DNA of 64,000 bases from Alphaproteobacteria bacterium (GCA_030424845.1 JAUHWC010000001.1:496001-560000), one strand, 5' to 3'; positions 1 to 12,048 are shown, counted from the first letter of the stretch. Numbers and translations: made by a program. Notes: generated from the letters alone by a model not told the origin.

Positions 1-1147
1 TGTCGACCAGGCGCAGGGTCTCGGCGAGGAGGACATCTTCCGCGCACAGCCACCCGTGACCAGCCAGGGCTTCCTTTCAGGCCGACGGCCGAGCCGCGAA
101 TTCGATACCGTGCTGCACACCGCCCCCATCGCGCGCGGCAACAGCGGTGGCCCGCTGGTGGACAGCTGTGGCCGCGTGGTGGGGGTCAATTCCTTCGGCG
201 CGGAAAGCCAGGGGACCGAAGCCGAGTTCTTCTTTGCCGTGACCATGCGCGAGCTGGTGCCGTTCCTGCGCGCCAACAACATCACCCCGCAGATCAACTC
301 CCTGCCCTGCCGCAGCCTGGCCGAGCTGGAGGAGGAGGAACGCCTGCGCGAGGAGCGGCGGCAGATGGTTGCCCGGCAACAGGCCGAAGCGGACGAGGAA
401 GCGCTGGCCCAGCGCCGGGCGGAAATTCGCCGATCCATAGAATATGCCATTTTCGATGAGCGCTCGAACCTGGGGTTCCTTTCGCTGATCGCGCTGATCC
501 TGTTTGCGGCAGCGGCTGGCCATGCCCACCGCGCGCATCGTGATGGGGACATGCGCCTGCGCGCCATTGCCGGTTCGATTGCGGTGGTGGCGATACTGGT
601 GGCGGCCATCGCATGGCTCAGCCGCCCGTCCTTCACCGAAGTGCCTGACCGGCTGGAAGAGCAGCTGCGCGAGGAAATGGAGGGCGAGGATACCGGCATC
701 ATCGAGACGCCGTCTGCAAATGGCGCCCTGTACTGCACGCTCGATACCGATCGCAGCCGCGTGCTGGGCGCACCGATTGAAACCCTGACCCTTGAATGGG
801 GGGAAGATGGCTGCGTCAATTCACGCACCCAATATGGCCTCGACGGTGCGGAATGGGTGCGCGTGCTGGTTCCCGCCACTGAAGAGGCTGTCTCCAAGAA
901 CAGTTTCGATTCGCAGTCGGGCGAATATGTTGTCGAGCGCTACCTGCTCGATCGCGAGGCGATGTCCGCCGCGCGTGCAGCGCGCGGCGAGTTCGAGGCA
1001 CCGGCCTGCGGGGCGGGTGAAGAATCGGTTCGCCAGCTGGGAGCAGACCAGCGCAGCATCCTGACCCTCCTGCCCGCCAGCCCCAACGAAAGGCTCGTCT
1101 ACAGTTGCAACGCTGCCGCAGAAGACGAGATCGTGACGGGGAATTGA
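1..1147 (+). CDS. Trypsin-like serine protease with two membrane segments (5' partial)
   Basis: The reading frame is open through the left edge, so the N-terminus with the catalytic His and Asp is missing. The catalytic serine lies in a GNSGGPLVD motif encoded near 139-165, typical of the S1/S1C trypsin fold, followed by the strand that ends this domain (VGVNSFGAE). After the protease part comes a charged, Glu/Arg-rich probable coiled coil (about 300-440), then two hydrophobic segments (about 460-520 and 560-630), then a C-terminal domain of roughly 160 residues that I do not recognise. This suggests a protease anchored in the inner membrane with a second soluble domain after the membrane pair. 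Which side the protease faces cannot be decided without the missing N-terminus. The C-terminal domain has cysteines that could form disulfides, which would fit a periplasmic location. Confidence 0.8.
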   Translation, partial: VDQAQGLGEEDIFRAQPPVTSQGFLSGRRPSREFDTVLHTAPIARGNSGGPLVDSCGRVVGVNSFGAESQGTEAEFFFAVTMRELVPFLRANNITPQINSLPCRSLAELEEEERLREERRQMVARQQAEADEEALAQRRAEIRRSIEYAIFDERSNLGFLSLIALILFAAAAGHAHRAHRDGDMRLRAIAGSIAVVAILVAAIAWLSRPSFTEVPDRLEEQLREEMEGEDTGIIETPSANGALYCTLDTDRSRVLGAPIETLTLEWGEDGCVNSRTQYGLDGAEWVRVLVPATEEAVSKNSFDSQSGEYVVERYLLDREAMSAARAARGEFEAPACGAGEESVRQLGADQRSILTLLPASPNERLVYSCNAAAEDEIVTGN

Positions 1148-1191
1148 ACTCAGTCGGCCACTTTCCCCACCCCTGACTTGCATCCCTGCCA

Positions 1192-1231
1192 CCCCGGTGC
1201 TAGGCGCGCGCCAACCTTGCCGGGGCGTCTT
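1192..1231 (+). terminator. Possible terminator after the protease gene
   Basis: CCCCGG (1192-1197) pairs with CCGGGG (1220-1225), with the palindrome GGCGCGCGCC inside the loop, followed by a T-rich tail (TCTTTGTT). It lies between the protease stop and atpH. The large loop makes this weak. Confidence 0.3.
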
Positions 1232-1296
1232 TGTTGAGTCCCGTTCATGGCAAGTGAAACCTATCGTTTTCGGTAACCTCACAAGGGACCATACGC

Positions 1297-1854
1297 GTGG
1301 AGCTTTCCGCCGGTATCAAGGCCAGCCTAGCGGGGCGTTATGCCTCTGCCCTGTTCGATCTCGCTAGCGAGGCCGGCACGGTAACTGCAGTCGAATCAGA
1401 CCTCGAGAACCTCGAGGCCGCCCTCGCCGAATCGGCTGAACTGCGGGCGCTGATCAAGAACCCGGAAGTCAGCCGGAGCGCGCTTGGCAAGGTGATGGCG
1501 GGTATCGCTGCCCACCTGAAGCTGTCCGACCTGACCGGCAACTTCCTTGGCGTCCTTGCCGAAAACCGCCGCGTGGCAGACCTGCCCGCCATGATCCGCG
1601 CCTTCACCGCCATTGCCGCTGCACAGCGCGGCGAGGTGAATGCAGAGGTGGCCAGCGCCCATCCGCTGACTGACGCACAGCTTGCCGAACTGGAAAAGAA
1701 GCTGCGCGCTCGCGAAGGCCGCACCGTCAAACTGAAATCCCGCGTAGACGCCGACTTGCTCGGTGGTCTCGTTGTCACCATTGGTTCGAAGCGTATCGAC
1801 AGCTCGATCCGCACCCGTCTCAATTCTCTTGCCAACGCAATGAAGAGCGCCTGA
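1297..1854 (+). CDS. atpH: F1 ATP synthase delta subunit (OSCP)
   Basis: Delta subunit of F1F0 ATP synthase, the peripheral-stalk protein that holds the alpha3beta3 head to the F0 b subunits on the cytoplasmic face of the inner membrane. It has 185 residues, the usual length. The N-terminal helical domain begins with the typical [10 protein letters not shown] stretch, and the C-terminal part has the conserved [20 protein letters not shown] region. Translation starts at GTG with a good ribosome site (AAGGGA, 1283-1288). It is the first gene of atpHAGDC. As is usual in alphaproteobacteria, the F0 genes are not adjacent. Confidence 0.96.
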   Translation: MELSAGIKASLAGRYASALFDLASEAGTVTAVESDLENLEAALAESAELRALIKNPEVSRSALGKVMAGIAAHLKLSDLTGNFLGVLAENRRVADLPAMIRAFTAIAAAQRGEVNAEVASAHPLTDAQLAELEKKLRAREGRTVKLKSRVDADLLGGLVVTIGSKRIDSSIRTRLNSLANAMKSA

Positions 1855-1877
1855 AGGCTCACTTGAAAGGCTGATAA

Positions 1878-3407
<1,530 letters not shown>

Positions 3408-3439
3408 GCCTGAGCCTGTTAGGGAATTAAGGAGCCGTC

Positions 3440-5786
<2,347 letters not shown>

Positions 5787-5791
5787 TAGCA

Positions 5792-6049
5792 ATGGCACTC
5801 CACTTCGAACTCGTAACCCCGGCCAAGCTGGTCCGCTCGGAAGAGGTCCACATGGTGGTCGTCCCCGGCGCGGAAGGCGAATTCGGCGTGCTGGAGGGCC
5901 ATGCGCCCTTCATGTCCACCATCCGTGACGGCGCCGTGCAGGTCTACAAGACTGCTGGCGGCGAACCGGAGAGCATCGAAGTGCGCGGTGGTTTTGCCGA
6001 AGTGGGCGACAAGGGCCTGACCGTCCTTGCCGAACACGTCGAGGACTGA
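5792..6049 (+). CDS. atpC: F1 ATP synthase epsilon subunit, short form
   Basis: Epsilon subunit, which sits on gamma. At 85 residues it contains only the N-terminal beta-sandwich domain ([26 protein letters not shown] through the [10 protein letters not shown] end). The C-terminal helical pair that inhibits ATP hydrolysis in Escherichia coli and Bacillus is absent. The gene ends cleanly before a strong terminator, so this looks like a natural short form and not a broken gene. In many alphaproteobacteria hydrolysis is instead inhibited by the separate zeta protein; no zeta gene is visible here. Confidence 0.95.
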   Translation: MALHFELVTPAKLVRSEEVHMVVVPGAEGEFGVLEGHAPFMSTIRDGAVQVYKTAGGEPESIEVRGGFAEVGDKGLTVLAEHVED

Positions 6050-6070
6050 TCTCACCGATCATCGAACAAG

Positions 6071-6099
6071 AAAGAGCGCCCGCTGCCGCGCTCTTTTTT
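6071..6099. terminator. Bidirectional intrinsic terminator between atpC and the HNH gene
   Basis: AAAGAGCGC (6071-6079) pairs perfectly with GCGCTCTTT (6088-6096) around an 8-base loop, with more T residues after it on the + strand. On the - strand the same hairpin follows the HNH stop codon and has a looser T tail (TTTCTTGTT). It ends both convergent transcripts. Confidence 0.85.
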
Positions 6100-6376
6100 A
6101 TGCCTTGCGATGGGTCGGAGCATGAAAGTCCGGCGGTTTTCCGGCGATCCATTTCAGGAACTTGGCCATGTCCGGATGCGCGCGGATCGCTTCCACGTCC
6201 TCCCCCATCCGCGATAGCTGTGCATTGGTGAAATGGGCGTGGATCGTCTTGTGGCAGATCGGGTGGACCGGCCGGGTCTCCCTGCCCTTCTTGGCCTTGG
6301 GGACGAGGTGATGGTGCTGGACGCGCTGGCCCAAGGGCCGCTCGCACAACCAGCAGTACCGGGGTTCCTCGCTCAT
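6098..6376 (-). CDS. Small HNH nuclease-like protein
   Basis: Predicted 92-residue protein with a CxxC pair near the start (YCWLCERPLG), then HHHLVPK and HPICHKTIHAHF. This is the layout of the zinc-stabilised HNH/beta-beta-alpha-metal fold. The HHH and following His/Cys residues would form the metal site; the central Asn of the classical HNH triad is not obvious, so catalytic activity is not assured. The ATG at 6376 overlaps the stop of the upstream EamA gene (ATGA), which fixes the start and implies translational coupling. Its target is unknown. Proteins like this are common housekeeping or accessory genes and nothing here points to a defence locus. Confidence 0.7.
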   Translation of the reverse strand: MSEEPRYCWLCERPLGQRVQHHHLVPKAKKGRETRPVHPICHKTIHAHFTNAQLSRMGEDVEAIRAHPDMAKFLKWIAGKPPDFHAPTHRKA

Positions 6377-7272
6377 CTCTGCCGCGTGGAGGCCAGTTGC
6401 CGGCCGTCCCACCACAGGATCAGCCCTGCTGCAACGATGATCAGGGCTCCCGCCATCGTCGGCAGGTCAGGCAGGTTGTCGAAGGCAAGCCACCCCAGCA
6501 GCGAGGCGGTGATCAGCTGGACATAGGTGGCGGGCGCAACCGTCGCGGCACCGGCATGGGTGGTGCCGTAATAGATCAGCGCATGTCCCAGCGTTCCGGT
6601 TACCGTCACCAGCATGCAGCGGGCCACCACGCTCCAGTCGGGCATGCCGATCTGCAGCATCTCCAGGCCGCTCGCATGGCCGATCAAGCTGGCCGGGATC
6701 AGCATCGCTGCTGCACCTGCCGCCACGAAGAACTGCATCGACAGCATACTGCCCTGCCCCGCCGCTGCCCGGTTGCTGATCACCAGCAGGCTCATCCCCA
6801 GCGCCGTGCCGAGCGGCAGCAGCGCCCCCCATCCCAGCACCAGCACGTTGGGTTGCAGGATCACAAGGCCACCCGCAAAGGCGGTCACAATCGCAAGCCA
6901 AGTCAACGGCCGCACCTTCTCCCCCAGCAGGGGGCCGCTCAACAAGGCAGTAATGGCAGGCGCCATGAAGGCGATGGAAATGGCGGTGGACAGCGGCATG
7001 ATGAACAGCGCGCTGAAGAAGCACAGCGTCGCAAAGCCCAGCGCGCTGCCACGCGCCACCTGCAACCAGGGATTCTCCGGGCGAAACGCCTGCCTGCCCT
7101 CGCGCATTGCCAGCACGGCGCCAAGGATTGTCGCCCCCATGCAGAAGCGCAGCGCTGCCACGGCCAGTGGAGACCATGCCCCGGCCATGGACTTGGTCAC
7201 CGTATCCCCTACCGAAAACAGCGCAAACCCGGCAATGGCTGCCAGCAGCCCTGTCCGCTCACCACCTGCCAT
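6373..7272 (-). CDS. DMT/EamA family transporter
   Basis: Inner-membrane protein of 299 residues with about ten hydrophobic segments, arranged as two repeats of five as expected for EamA exporters (RhaT/YdcZ-like drug/metabolite transporter superfamily). It begins MAGGERTGLLAAIAGFALFSVGDTVTKSM. The substrate cannot be read from the sequence; relatives export amino acids or other metabolites. It lies six bases downstream of a paralogous gene (7279-8175), so the two look like a tandem duplication, and it overlaps the HNH gene that follows. The three are probably one transcript. Confidence 0.88.
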   Translation of the reverse strand: MAGGERTGLLAAIAGFALFSVGDTVTKSMAGAWSPLAVAALRFCMGATILGAVLAMREGRQAFRPENPWLQVARGSALGFATLCFFSALFIMPLSTAISIAFMAPAITALLSGPLLGEKVRPLTWLAIVTAFAGGLVILQPNVLVLGWGALLPLGTALGMSLLVISNRAAAGQGSMLSMQFFVAAGAAAMLIPASLIGHASGLEMLQIGMPDWSVVARCMLVTVTGTLGHALIYYGTTHAGAATVAPATYVQLITASLLGWLAFDNLPDLPTMAGALIIVAAGLILWWDGRQLASTRQR

Positions 7273-7278
7273 GTGCGC

Positions 7279-8175
7279 TCAGCCCCTGGCCTTGGCGCGC
7301 TGCCGCGTGTCATGCCACAGGTAGAGCCCTGCGCCGATGATGATCGCCGCACCCAGCAGCGCCAGCGCATCAGGCCAATCGCCGAAGAACATCGCTCCGA
7401 GCGCCACCGCCATCAGCAGTTGTCCGTATGTCATGGGGGCAATCGTGCCGGCACCTGCGCGCACCGTGCCCATGTAGATGAGGTACTGCGCCAGCGTGGC
7501 GGAAAAGCCGATGAAGGCACAGCGTGCGACCACCGACCAGTGCGGCAGGTTGACGGTGAAATTATCGATACCGCTGAAATGGCCGACCAGCGTAACACCC
7601 GAAAGGAAGATCATCGCGGTGACGGACATGTAGTATTGCATCGCCAGGATGCTCGCGCGCCCGTGGCTGGCACGGTTTGCGATGATGGTTATCGCCATGC
7701 CCGTTGCGCCCACAAGGGGGAACAGCACGCCCAAGCCCGCGCTTTCGAAATTGGGCCTCAGGACGATGAATACGCCTATGAATGCGGCAACCGTGGCAAT
7801 CCAGGTGCTGGCCCGCGCCCGCTCTCCCAGCAACAGCATGGCCAGCACCGCGGTGATCATGGGTTGGGTAAAGGCGATCGTTGTCGCTTCTGCCAGCGGC
7901 ATGATCCAGACGGCAAGGAACATGCCGATGGCGGAGCAGCTGATCGCCACGCCGCGCACCCATTGCAGCTTGTCCCTGGGCAGGCCCAGCGCACCAACAC
8001 CCTCGCTGCGGGCCAGCAGGACTGCCAGCAGCATGGTGCCCACGACATAGCGCGTCAATGCCATGGCCGGTGCCGGCCAGTCCCCGGCCATGCCCTTGAT
8101 GATGGCATCGCCGATCGACAGCGTGCAGAAGCCCGCGAGTGCATAGAGAAGCCCGGCGCGATCCGATTGTTGCAT
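7279..8175 (-). CDS. DMT/EamA family transporter, paralogue
   Basis: 298-residue membrane protein of the same family and topology as its downstream neighbour. The opening segments of the two align closely (GLLYALAGFCTLSIGDAIIKGMAG here against GLLAAIAGFALFSVGDTVTKSMAG there). First gene of the minus-strand trio. Substrate unknown. A third family member lies at 9861-10778 on the other strand, so this region carries three EamA genes within 4.5 kb. Confidence 0.88.
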   Translation of the reverse strand: MQQSDRAGLLYALAGFCTLSIGDAIIKGMAGDWPAPAMALTRYVVGTMLLAVLLARSEGVGALGLPRDKLQWVRGVAISCSAIGMFLAVWIMPLAEATTIAFTQPMITAVLAMLLLGERARASTWIATVAAFIGVFIVLRPNFESAGLGVLFPLVGATGMAITIIANRASHGRASILAMQYYMSVTAMIFLSGVTLVGHFSGIDNFTVNLPHWSVVARCAFIGFSATLAQYLIYMGTVRAGAGTIAPMTYGQLLMAVALGAMFFGDWPDALALLGAAIIIGAGLYLWHDTRQRAKARG

Positions 8176-8269
8176 GTTCTGACCCGTTCCCCTGTCGAGA
8201 AAGTCGCTTAGGCGCTTTGCGCCTGTGCCGCAAACGATGCTGCGATCCGCGGTGCCAGTTTTACCAATC

Positions 8270-8289
8270 GTTAAATGGTCATGCTTAAC
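8270..8289. repeat. Inverted repeat GTTAA-N10-TTAAC upstream of the chimeric gene
   Basis: GTTAA (8270-8274) and TTAAC (8285-8289) form perfect 5-base arms about 50 bases before the ATG at 8336. The spacing does not fit the CtrA consensus (TTAA-N7-TTAA), so I call it only a possible operator in a short divergent intergenic region. Confidence 0.3.
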
Positions 8290-8335
8290 AAAGCCCTATG
8301 GAACCGGTCGGTGGACCCGCATTTCCGGGGGCCCG

Positions 8336-9550
8336 ATGACCAAGCTGATTATCCAGATTCCCTGCCTGAACGAGGCTGGCAGCCTGCCGGAAACGCTGGC
8401 CAGGCTGCCGCGCCGGATAGAGGGCGTGGACGTGATCGAGTATCTCGTGATCGACGATGGCAGCACGGATGGCACGGCGCAGGTCGCCCGCCAGTGGGGC
8501 GTGCACCACATCGTTCAGCATCGCCGCAATCGCGGGCTTGCCGCCGCCTTTCACGGTCCGGAACAGACCTACATCGAAAAGAGCGGCAAGCTGCAGATCG
8601 CGCCGATCAAGTTCCGCGACGAACAGCACCTGTTCCAGATCGCGCAGCGCATCGTGAACCAGGTCGGCCGCCGCGTTGACCAGACCACGCCGCTGGCTGA
8701 CGCCCGCCTCAAGGACGGCAGCCGTGTGAACGTGATCGTGCCGCCGCTCTCGCTTCGCGGCACCGCGATCTCCATTCGTAAGTTCTCTGAAAAGCCGATC
8801 ACGCTCGACATGCTGCAGGGCTTCGGCTCGATGAGCCAGAAGATGTGTACCGCGCTCAAGATTGCCGGTGCCTGCCGCATGAACATCGTCATCTCCGGCG
8901 GTACCGGTTCGGGTAAGACGACCATGCTCAACGCGCTGTCGAAGATGATCGACCCGGGCGAGCGTGTGCTGACCATCGAGGACGCGGCCGAACTTCGCCT
9001 GCAACAGCCGCACTGGCTGCCACTGGAAACGCGCCCGCCGAACCTTGAAGGCCAGGGTGCCATCACCATCGGTGACCTTGTGAAGAACGCCCTGCGTATG
9101 CGCCCTGACCGCATCATCCTGGGCGAAATTCGTGGCGCGGAGTGTTTCGACCTCCTCGCCGCCATGAACACCGGCCACGATGGCTCCATGTGCACGCTGC
9201 ACGCCAACAGCCCGCGCGAATGTCTCGGCCGTATGGAAAACATGATCCTGATGGGCGACATCAAGATCCCGAAGGAAGACATCAGCCGCCAGATCGCGGA
9301 ATCGGTCGACCTGATCGTGCAGGTCAAGCGCCTTCGCGACGGTTCGCGCCGCACCACCAACATCACCGAAGTGATCGGCATGGAAGGCGACGTGATCGTG
9401 ACGCAGGAACTGTTCAAGTTCGAGTATCTGGACGAGAGCGAGGACGGCAAGATCCTGGGCGAATTCCGCAGCTCGGGCCTGCGCCCCTACACGCTGGAAA
9501 AGGCCCGCCAGTTCGGTTTCGACCAGGCCTATCTCGAAGCCTGCCTGTAA
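8336..9550 (+). CDS. Chimeric ORF: glycosyltransferase 2 N-terminus joined in frame to CpaF/TadA pilus ATPase
   Basis: The 404-residue product changes family at about residue 73 (DNA 8552-8557). Residues 1-72 are the opening of a family 2 glycosyltransferase: [14 protein letters not shown], then the nucleotide-sugar motif [11 protein letters not shown] and RNRGLAAAF. From residue 74 ([13 protein letters not shown]) to the end it is CpaF/TadA, the hexameric ATPase of Flp/Tad pili, with Walker A GGTGSGKT at 188-195, Walker B ILGEIRG at 260-267 and the TLHANS box at 287-292. The glycosyltransferase lacks its acceptor half. CpaF lacks its N-terminal region, roughly 150-180 residues compared with a usual length near 500. 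No tadB/tadC follows; a convergent small gene lies immediately downstream. It may be a true deletion fusion or an assembly join; see findings. Start ATG 8336 is the glycosyltransferase start. Confidence 0.85.
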   Translation: MTKLIIQIPCLNEAGSLPETLARLPRRIEGVDVIEYLVIDDGSTDGTAQVARQWGVHHIVQHRRNRGLAAAFHGPEQTYIEKSGKLQIAPIKFRDEQHLFQIAQRIVNQVGRRVDQTTPLADARLKDGSRVNVIVPPLSLRGTAISIRKFSEKPITLDMLQGFGSMSQKMCTALKIAGACRMNIVISGGTGSGKTTMLNALSKMIDPGERVLTIEDAAELRLQQPHWLPLETRPPNLEGQGAITIGDLVKNALRMRPDRIILGEIRGAECFDLLAAMNTGHDGSMCTLHANSPRECLGRMENMILMGDIKIPKEDISRQIAESVDLIVQVKRLRDGSRRTTNITEVIGMEGDVIVTQELFKFEYLDESEDGKILGEFRSSGLRPYTLEKARQFGFDQAYLEACL

Positions 9551-9553
9551 TTC

Positions 9554-9784
9554 CTACCCCGCGATCCAGCCCTTCACGGCCATCACCAGCAGCCCGCAGC
9601 CGATGAAGGCGCTGCACAGGAACACGACTGTCCAGGGCATGCAGCCCACCCGGTCGATGTCCTTGCGCTTCGTGCGCCGCCAGTCAGCCACCAGCGCGAT
9701 TACGGAAAGCAGCAGGAAACCGCCAGCCCAGAACGAGAGGATGGTCGCATCGCTGGCGAAGGTGACGAAGGCGGGCCATTTCAT
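9554..9784 (-). CDS. Small two-helix membrane protein, unknown function
   Basis: 76-residue protein starting MKWPAFVTFASDATILSF. It has two hydrophobic helices (about residues 12-33 and 52-74) separated by a basic loop (ADWRRTKRKD), so both ends probably face the periplasm. The ATG at 9784 is preferred over an in-frame TTG at 9823 because it places the first helix near the N-terminus; neither has a strong ribosome site. Family not recognised. It is convergent with the chimeric gene, with only three bases between the stops. Confidence 0.6.
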   Translation of the reverse strand: MKWPAFVTFASDATILSFWAGGFLLLSVIALVADWRRTKRKDIDRVGCMPWTVVFLCSAFIGCGLLVMAVKGWIAG

Positions 9785-9860
9785 GGTGCTGCGGCATATG
9801 ATGCGCACGCGCCTGCTTCGCAATGCTTGAACAAACCTGCGCGCGCTCTATGGCGGCACA

Positions 9861-10778
9861 ATGGAAGCAGGCGATAGCGATAACGACAGGCCGTTGCTGG
9901 CACTGGTGATCCGCCTGCTCGGCATTGCCGGTTTTGCGGTGATGGCCGCGCTGATCAAGCTGGCATCCGAACGCGGCATGCATATTGCCGAAATCATCTT
10001 CTGGCGCCAGCTGGTGACCGTGCCGATCATCGCCACATGGGCCATGCTGGCCGGCGGTATCCACCTCTTGCACACTGCCCGCCCCAAGGCACATGCCGTG
10101 CGCGGCCTATACGGCGTGGTGGGGATGATCTTCAACTTCGGGGCCGTGATCCTGCTACCGCTGGCAGAAGCCACCACCATCAATTTCTCCGCCCCGATCT
10201 GGGCAGTCATCCTTTGCATGATCCTGCTGAAGGAACGGGTCGGTATCTGGCGCTGGTCCGCCGTGATCGCCGGTTTCGCGGGGATCCTGATCATCGCCCA
10301 GCCGGGTGACGGGCACATCCCGCTCGACGGGGCGCTGGTGGCGATGGCCGGTGCCTTCATGATCGCGCTGATCTCCATCCAGATCCGCGATCTTTCGCGC
10401 ACAGAACAACCGATGGTGATCGTGTTCTGGTTCGCGGCAATCAGCGTGCTGCTCGCCGCTCCGCTCCAGCCCTTCGTGATGCAGGCGCACAGCGCGAGCG
10501 ACTGGCTGCTGCTGCTGGGCATCGGCCTTTCGGGAACTTGGGGCCAGTTGCTGATCACCATGGCACTGCGTTTCGGCAAGGTCTCCAGCGTGATCGTAAT
10601 GGATTATTCTTCCATCGTCTGGGCAACGCTGCTGGGCTGGCTGCTGTTCAGCACGCTGCCGCCTGCCACCACCTGGCTCGGCGCACCGCTGATCGTTGCA
10701 GCCGGCTTGATTATCGCATGGCGAGAGCGCACGGTACGCAAGCGCTTCGCCGATCAACGCGCGGCAAGCGGAACCTGA
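9861..10778 (+). CDS. DMT/EamA family transporter
   Basis: 305-residue inner-membrane transporter with about ten helices in two EamA repeats. It contains the LPLAEATTINFSAPIWAVIL segment typical of the family's fourth helix region. Its sequence differs more from the two minus-strand paralogues (6373-8175) than they do from each other, so it is probably not part of that duplication. Substrate unknown. Its 3' end contains the EcfG-type promoter for the next gene. Confidence 0.88.
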   Translation: MEAGDSDNDRPLLALVIRLLGIAGFAVMAALIKLASERGMHIAEIIFWRQLVTVPIIATWAMLAGGIHLLHTARPKAHAVRGLYGVVGMIFNFGAVILLPLAEATTINFSAPIWAVILCMILLKERVGIWRWSAVIAGFAGILIIAQPGDGHIPLDGALVAMAGAFMIALISIQIRDLSRTEQPMVIVFWFAAISVLLAAPLQPFVMQAHSASDWLLLLGIGLSGTWGQLLITMALRFGKVSSVIVMDYSSIVWATLLGWLLFSTLPPATTWLGAPLIVAAGLIIAWRERTVRKRFADQRAASGT

Positions 10779-10794
10779 AAGGGCCAGGTCCGTT
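10770..10794 (+). promoter_or_regulatory. EcfG (general stress response) promoter GGAAC-N16-CGTT
   Basis: GGAAC at 10770-10774 and CGTT at 10791-10794, spaced by 16 bases, match the established consensus of the alphaproteobacterial general stress sigma factor EcfG (GGAAC-N16/17-CGTT). It overlaps the stop codon of the EamA gene and lies 49 bases before the entericidin-like ATG. Placement and match are seen directly; use by EcfG is inference. Confidence 0.75.
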
Positions 10795-10843
10795 GAACAT
10801 TCCATCGGCCCGCCTGTTGCGGGCACCGTGAAAGGACACAACA

Positions 10844-10972
10844 ATGGCTCGCAAGATCATTCTCGCCGTAACGGCCGGTGTGCTGGCGCTGAGCGCCACC
10901 GCCTGCAATACGGTGCGTGGTGTCGGGCAGGACCTGGAATCCGCGGCCGATGCCGTCGACGAGGCGACTTGA
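10844..10972 (+). CDS. Entericidin A/B family small lipoprotein
   Basis: 42-residue protein: short basic start (MARK), hydrophobic signal, lipobox LSATAC with the lipidated cysteine at residue 21, then the family hallmark CNTVRGVGQD and an acidic, alanine-rich tail. Entericidins are tiny outer- or inner-membrane lipoproteins; in Escherichia coli EcnA/EcnB act as an antidote/toxin pair in stationary phase. The ATG has a GAAAGGA ribosome site. Control by the general stress promoter just upstream fits the stationary-phase role of the family. Only one member is present, not a pair, so a toxin-antidote function here is unproven. Confidence 0.88.
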   Translation: MARKIILAVTAGVLALSATACNTVRGVGQDLESAADAVDEAT

Positions 10973-10981
10973 ACCCGCGCC

Positions 10982-11578
10982 CTATACCTTGCGGTAAACC
11001 AGCATGATGTTGTTGGCGGGCATTTCCACGCGATTTGTCCGCCGCAAGCCGTGAGAAGCGGCGAGCCTGTCCATCCACGCCGCATTGCGCAGGCCCCATT
11101 GCGGGTTGCGTGACTTGAGGCTGGCATCGAAAGCCCGGTTGCTTTCCGCCGTTTCCACCCCGTCCTCCAGCCACGGGCCGTAGAGCACCAGCGGTCCGCC
11201 TGCGGGAAGCAGCCGACCGGCAGCCGCCACCAGCCCCTCGCTCGCCGCGATCGGGCTGATATGGACCATGTTGATGCAGACAATGGCATCGACAGCCTGC
11301 ACCGGCCATTCGTCAGCCGAAGATGCGTCGAGTTCCAGCGGCGCAGCGATATTGCCAAGCCCGGCGTCCGCTATCCACGCCGCGATGGAGGCACGCGCTT
11401 CGGGGTCGGGATCGCTGGGCTGCCATGTCAGCTGCGCAAAGCGCCGGGCAAAGTGGATCACGTGTTCGCCGGTTCCACTGGCCACCTCGAGCACCAGCCC
11501 CTTGTCCGGCAATTCGGCGGCCAGCACATCGGCGATGGGGGCGCGGTTGCGCGCGGCGGCAGGAGCTTCGCGTTTCAC
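10982..11578 (-). CDS. DUF938 family SAM-dependent methyltransferase-like protein
   Basis: 198-residue protein with a class I methyltransferase fold. The SAM-binding glycine loop is VLEVASGTGEH, the acidic second strand is PSDPDPE, and INMVHISP corresponds to motif IV. This is the DUF938 family; substrate unknown. The start is GTG at 11578, because it overlaps the stop of the upstream ABA4-like gene as GTGA and gives the normal family length; a much longer frame is open upstream but lies within that gene. Last gene of the BASS-ABA4-DUF938 set. Confidence 0.85.
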   Translation of the reverse strand: MKREAPAAARNRAPIADVLAAELPDKGLVLEVASGTGEHVIHFARRFAQLTWQPSDPDPEARASIAAWIADAGLGNIAAPLELDASSADEWPVQAVDAIVCINMVHISPIAASEGLVAAAGRLLPAGGPLVLYGPWLEDGVETAESNRAFDASLKSRNPQWGLRNAAWMDRLAASHGLRRTNRVEMPANNIMLVYRKV

Positions 11579-12048
11579 AGTTTCAGCTTGCCCTTGCGGG
11601 GGTTGGCGCGGCGGGACGCCGGCTCGCGGATGATCAGCCAGACAAGCAGGCCGAAGGGACCCGCCACGAAAGTCAGCAGCAGCACGGGAGCCTGCAACAA
11701 CCGCGAAAAGCCCTTGGTGTCGGCATCGCGAGCGATCCACATGCCAACGAACAAGTCGAAGGCGAGGTAGTGGATCCAGCCGACAGTGACGCCGCCATCC
11801 GACAGGAAGATGCTGCGCACCCCTTCGATGGTGGTGAAATCAGCCGCTGCGCTGCCTTCCGGTGCCCCGATGTCCACGCTCCCCGTCAGCAGCAACAAAA
11901 GCAGCACGGCATAGGCCAGGCATAACAGGCCGGTGCCGCCATAGAACGTCAGCGCGCGCGAAATATCTCGGCGGGGCAGCAAGATGAGCACCGCCCAGCA
12001 CAGCAGCGCCAACCCGTTGGCTGCGCCGAAAAGGAAATCCCAGTTCAT
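11575..12048 (-). CDS. ABA4-like membrane protein (DUF4281)
   Basis: 157-residue protein with four hydrophobic segments. The motif GWIHYLAFDLFVGMWIARDAD is the hallmark of the ABA4-like family; the plant ABA4 protein is needed for neoxanthin formation. Bacterial members are uncharacterised. The ATG at 12048 overlaps the BASS stop (ATGA). A carotenoid link is possible since this bacterial family is typically pigmented, but no carotenoid gene is present in the window. Confidence 0.8.
   Translation of the reverse strand: MNWDFLFGAANGLALLCWAVLILLPRRDISRALTFYGGTGLLCLAYAVLLLLLLTGSVDIGAPEGSAAADFTTIEGVRSIFLSDGGVTVGWIHYLAFDLFVGMWIARDADTKGFSRLLQAPVLLLTFVAGPFGLLVWLIIREPASRRANPRKGKLKL

Noticed and set aside
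6397-8211. Open frame of 604 codons on the + strand across the two EamA genes
   Set aside because: His/Gln-rich, low-complexity antisense translation of two clear membrane proteins.
8270-8289. CtrA binding site before the chimeric gene
   Set aside because: The TTAA elements are ten bases apart, not seven, and inverted.
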